DNA from: DATGZX01 sp035296965
Lineage (GTDB): Bacteria > Planctomycetota > Planctomycetia > Gemmatales > Gemmataceae
Assembly: GCA_035296965.1 (NCBI GenBank)
Contig: DATGZX010000110.1
Coordinates: forward strand, 1-50,829
DNA length: 50,829 nucleotides
Reading direction: 5' to 3'
Made by a program: the position numbers and the translations under genes. This document shows, in pieces, positions 49,226 through 50,829 of the stretch (the stretch's first letter is position 1; the number at the start of each line of letters is the position of its first letter). The notes beneath the pieces are model-generated. The model saw only the letters and a program-made list of their open reading frames with translations. It made no database searches and was not told the DNA's origin.

Positions 49226-49423
49226 ATGGTCGGTCGTGTCTCCTTTTATTGTCCATCTTGTCGTTCACGTCTGCGGGCGTCCGTTCGTTTCGCCTGTCGC
49301 ACCTGCGCATGTCCGAAATGTGGCGCGGAAGTCTCCGTGCCGGCCGTGATTCCCGCAGAGCAAGCGCCCGTGCTCGTCATGGATGAAGGGCATCGCACCA
49401 GGCGCAAGCAAGCGCGCTACTGA
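49226..49423 (+). CDS. Small zinc-ribbon protein
   Basis: 65 residues. AGGAG at 49212-49216 lies 9 bases before the ATG at 49226. A zinc ribbon is formed by CPSC and ACPKCG, with the intervening RSRLRASVRF helix and another CRTCAC, a duplicated treble-like pattern. The tail is basic (GHRTRRKQARY). Such small ribbons are common in planctomycetes next to kinases (recall); the function here is unknown. A terminator hairpin follows closely. Confidence 0.78.
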   Translation: MVGRVSFYCPSCRSRLRASVRFACRTCACPKCGAEVSVPAVIPAEQAPVLVMDEGHRTRRKQARY

Positions 49424-49458
49424 GCGCTGCGCAGATTTCTCGAAATGGCAACATCACG

Positions 49459-49487
49459 ATGCCTCGAGGCGGATAACCTCGAGGCAT
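49459..49487 (+). terminator. Intrinsic terminator after the zinc-ribbon gene
   Basis: ATGCCTCGAGG (49459-49469) and CCTCGAGGCAT (49477-49487) form an 11-base-pair stem with a 7-base loop, followed by TCTGTTTTG, a moderate T-tract. It lies 36 bases after the gene stop. Confidence 0.65.
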
Positions 49488-49583
49488 TCTGTTTTGAGAA
49501 TGAGGCTCCGCCAGATGAAACTTCTACAGAAAGCGCATTCCGGGAGTAGCAGGCACAATGCGCCCGAGCAAGCTGGCGGTTTC

Positions 49584-49728
49584 AGTTATACTGAGCGCGG
49601 TCAAGAATGAGACATCGCCCTGTAGCCGCATTCGCCAGAATGCGGGGGAAACGGTGAGAGATAGCCCGCATTCTGGCGAATGCGGCTACGGCCTATTGGT
49701 ATCAGTATGGACCGCACGCAGTATAACT
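49584..49728. mobile_element. MITE-like element with nested inverted repeats
   Basis: Outer ends AGTTATACTGAGCGCGGTC (49584-49602) and GACCGCACGCAGTATAACT (49710-49728) match at 17 of 19 positions as inverted repeats. Inside lies a second, perfect 25-base inverted repeat, starting GTAGCCGCATTCGCCAGAAT, at 49622-49646 with 49665-49689. The whole spans about 145 bases and has no coding potential. Confidence 0.75.
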
Positions 49729-49834
49729 CAGGTTTAAGTTCAATGTGCCGCATTGCAGAGCTACCTCCAGCGGGTTAGGCTGGCAGTCGCCCTAATAATG
49801 GCGCGAACCACAGTACGCAAGCAGAGCTGAATAC

Positions 49835-50829
49835 GTGACGCACCCAACCCATTCTCCGCTTGAACACCCTCAAGTTTCCCGCCGGGCGGCAGTCCAGGCT
49901 GGCGCGATTGGCCTGCTACGATTAGGGATGAACCATGTCGCTGGTTTGCAGGCTCTGGCAGACCAGGACACGAGGCCCAAGGCCAGGAGTTGCATCTACA
50001 TCTTCCTTTCCGGAGGTTTGGCTCAGCAAGATAGCTTTGATCTTAAACCTGACGCGCCTGCGGAGTACCGCGGCGAGTTCAAACCCATCGCCACCAGTAC
50101 ACCGGGGATCCACATCTGCGAACATTTGCCACTCCTGGCGCGGTGCAGTCAGCGCTGGGCTTTGGTTCGCTCCCTGACGCATGCCAGCAATGACCACTCT
50201 GCAGGCCATCACATCATGCTCACTGGAAGATCCGACTTACCCCGAGGCTTCAATCCGAATCAGCCCCGCCCCGGTGATTGGCCCTCGCTGGCCGCAATCG
50301 CTGGGACACTCACGAGGCCACGGAACAACGTCCCTCCGGCTGTGGTGTTGCCGGAGCGTTTGATCCACAATACGGGGCGCATCATTCCGGGGCAGTTCGC
50401 CGGCATCATGGGACCACAGCGCGATCCCTGGTTTATCGAGGCTTCTGATTACGAACCACTCGCCTATGGCGCATACCCGCATTATGAATTCGATCATCAG
50501 GACCGCGCGTACCGGCCACATCGAAGCCAATTTCAGGTTCCCAATTTATCGTTGCCCAGGGATCTCCAGCAGGCTCGTCTGAATAGCCGCATGAGTTTGC
50601 TGCAAGGCATTGACCGTCAAAGGCGCTTCCTGGACCAAATGGCCAGCAGCACCAGTTTTGATGCCTATCGACAGGCGGCGGTTGCATTACTCACGGATCA
50701 TCGAGTGCGCGATGCATTCGACATGGCGCGGGTCCCGGGCAAGGTGCAAGATCGTTATGGCCGTAACGCCTTTGGCTGGTCCTTGCTGATGGCGCGCCGG
50801 CTGGTCGAGGCAGGCGTCAATTTGGTGCA
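49835..50829 (+). CDS. DUF1501 family secreted protein, 3' truncated by window end
   Basis: About 331 residues are visible; the frame runs out of the window. The N-terminus has a twin-arginine signal (HPQVSRRAAVQAGAIGLLRL), so export through Tat is likely. The DUF1501 core follows: ARSCIYIFLSGGLAQQDSFD, LPLLARCSQRWALVRSLTHA, NDHSAGHHIMLTG and FGWSLLMARRLVEAGVNLV. These are the family hallmarks; DUF1501 proteins are abundant in planctomycetes and resemble sulfatase-like metalloenzymes, though their activity is unknown. They usually sit beside a DUF1553/DUF1549 gene, which must be outside this window. The GTG start at 49835 lacks a strong ribosome-binding site. Confidence 0.9.
   Translation, partial: MTHPTHSPLEHPQVSRRAAVQAGAIGLLRLGMNHVAGLQALADQDTRPKARSCIYIFLSGGLAQQDSFDLKPDAPAEYRGEFKPIATSTPGIHICEHLPLLARCSQRWALVRSLTHASNDHSAGHHIMLTGRSDLPRGFNPNQPRPGDWPSLAAIAGTLTRPRNNVPPAVVLPERLIHNTGRIIPGQFAGIMGPQRDPWFIEASDYEPLAYGAYPHYEFDHQDRAYRPHRSQFQVPNLSLPRDLQQARLNSRMSLLQGIDRQRRFLDQMASSTSFDAYRQAAVALLTDHRVRDAFDMARVPGKVQDRYGRNAFGWSLLMARRLVEAGVNLV

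Overview
The window looks like a chromosomal segment of a planctomycete, most likely from the Gemmataceae/Isosphaeraceae side of the phylum. This is inferred from gene content, not from a marker gene. Supporting signs are a DUF1501 protein with a twin-arginine signal, a BBP7-type outer-membrane beta-barrel protein, a giant delta-60/Calx-beta/DUF4214 surface protein with the planctomycete-style N-terminal LEERALLTA motif, several eukaryote-like Ser/Thr kinases, WD40 membrane proteins, and a very high load of palindromic repeats. No rRNA, tRNA or CRISPR array was seen.

Layout. 1-2.9 kb: the C-terminal end of a probable polymorphic toxin, two overlapping small genes (immunity candidates) and one more small gene. 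3.1-5.3 kb: a degraded mobile zone with two REP-associated (Y1/IS200-like) transposase remnants, their palindromic ends and broken neighbours. 5.4-9.2 kb: deoC, an IS630-like HTH protein, a TPR protein, an HtrA-type protease and a zinc-binding small protein. 9.2-15.7 kb: a zinc-ribbon Ser/Thr kinase divergent from an amino-acid permease, then a soluble hybrid histidine kinase bracketed by two inverted copies of a ~122 bp palindromic element, and a toxin-antitoxin-like pair whose nucleotidyltransferase has lost its core. 15.9-19.8 kb: SYLF protein, HigBA-type module with a third overlapping gene, and hypothetical genes. 21.1-27.1 kb: RsgA, LRR-TPR lipoprotein, band-7/SPFH protein with a DksA-like zinc-finger protein, and a lipoprotein.

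27.4-36.4 kb: a spermidine-synthase-like membrane fusion carrying an in-frame repeat insertion, two WD40 membrane proteins (one whose C-terminus is encoded by a palindrome), an unusual glycine-rich/glycosyltransferase fusion, and a MOSC protein between direct repeats. 37.4-50.8 kb: alpha/beta hydrolase, giant surface protein, BBP7 beta-barrel, FHA-pseudokinase, YkgJ-type cysteine-cluster protein, desaturase-MFS pair, zinc-ribbon peptide and a truncated DUF1501 gene.

Two themes stand out. First, at least ten palindromic or inverted-repeat families are scattered in about 50 kb, and several have entered genes: they supply stop codons and C-termini or sit in frame inside a coding sequence. Second, the best candidate for an undescribed system is the 662-residue protein at 31913-33901. 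It joins a phage-tail-like glycine-rich domain to a GT-B glycosyltransferase that resembles, from memory, those in immune-like multidomain proteins. This is a hypothesis from architecture only.
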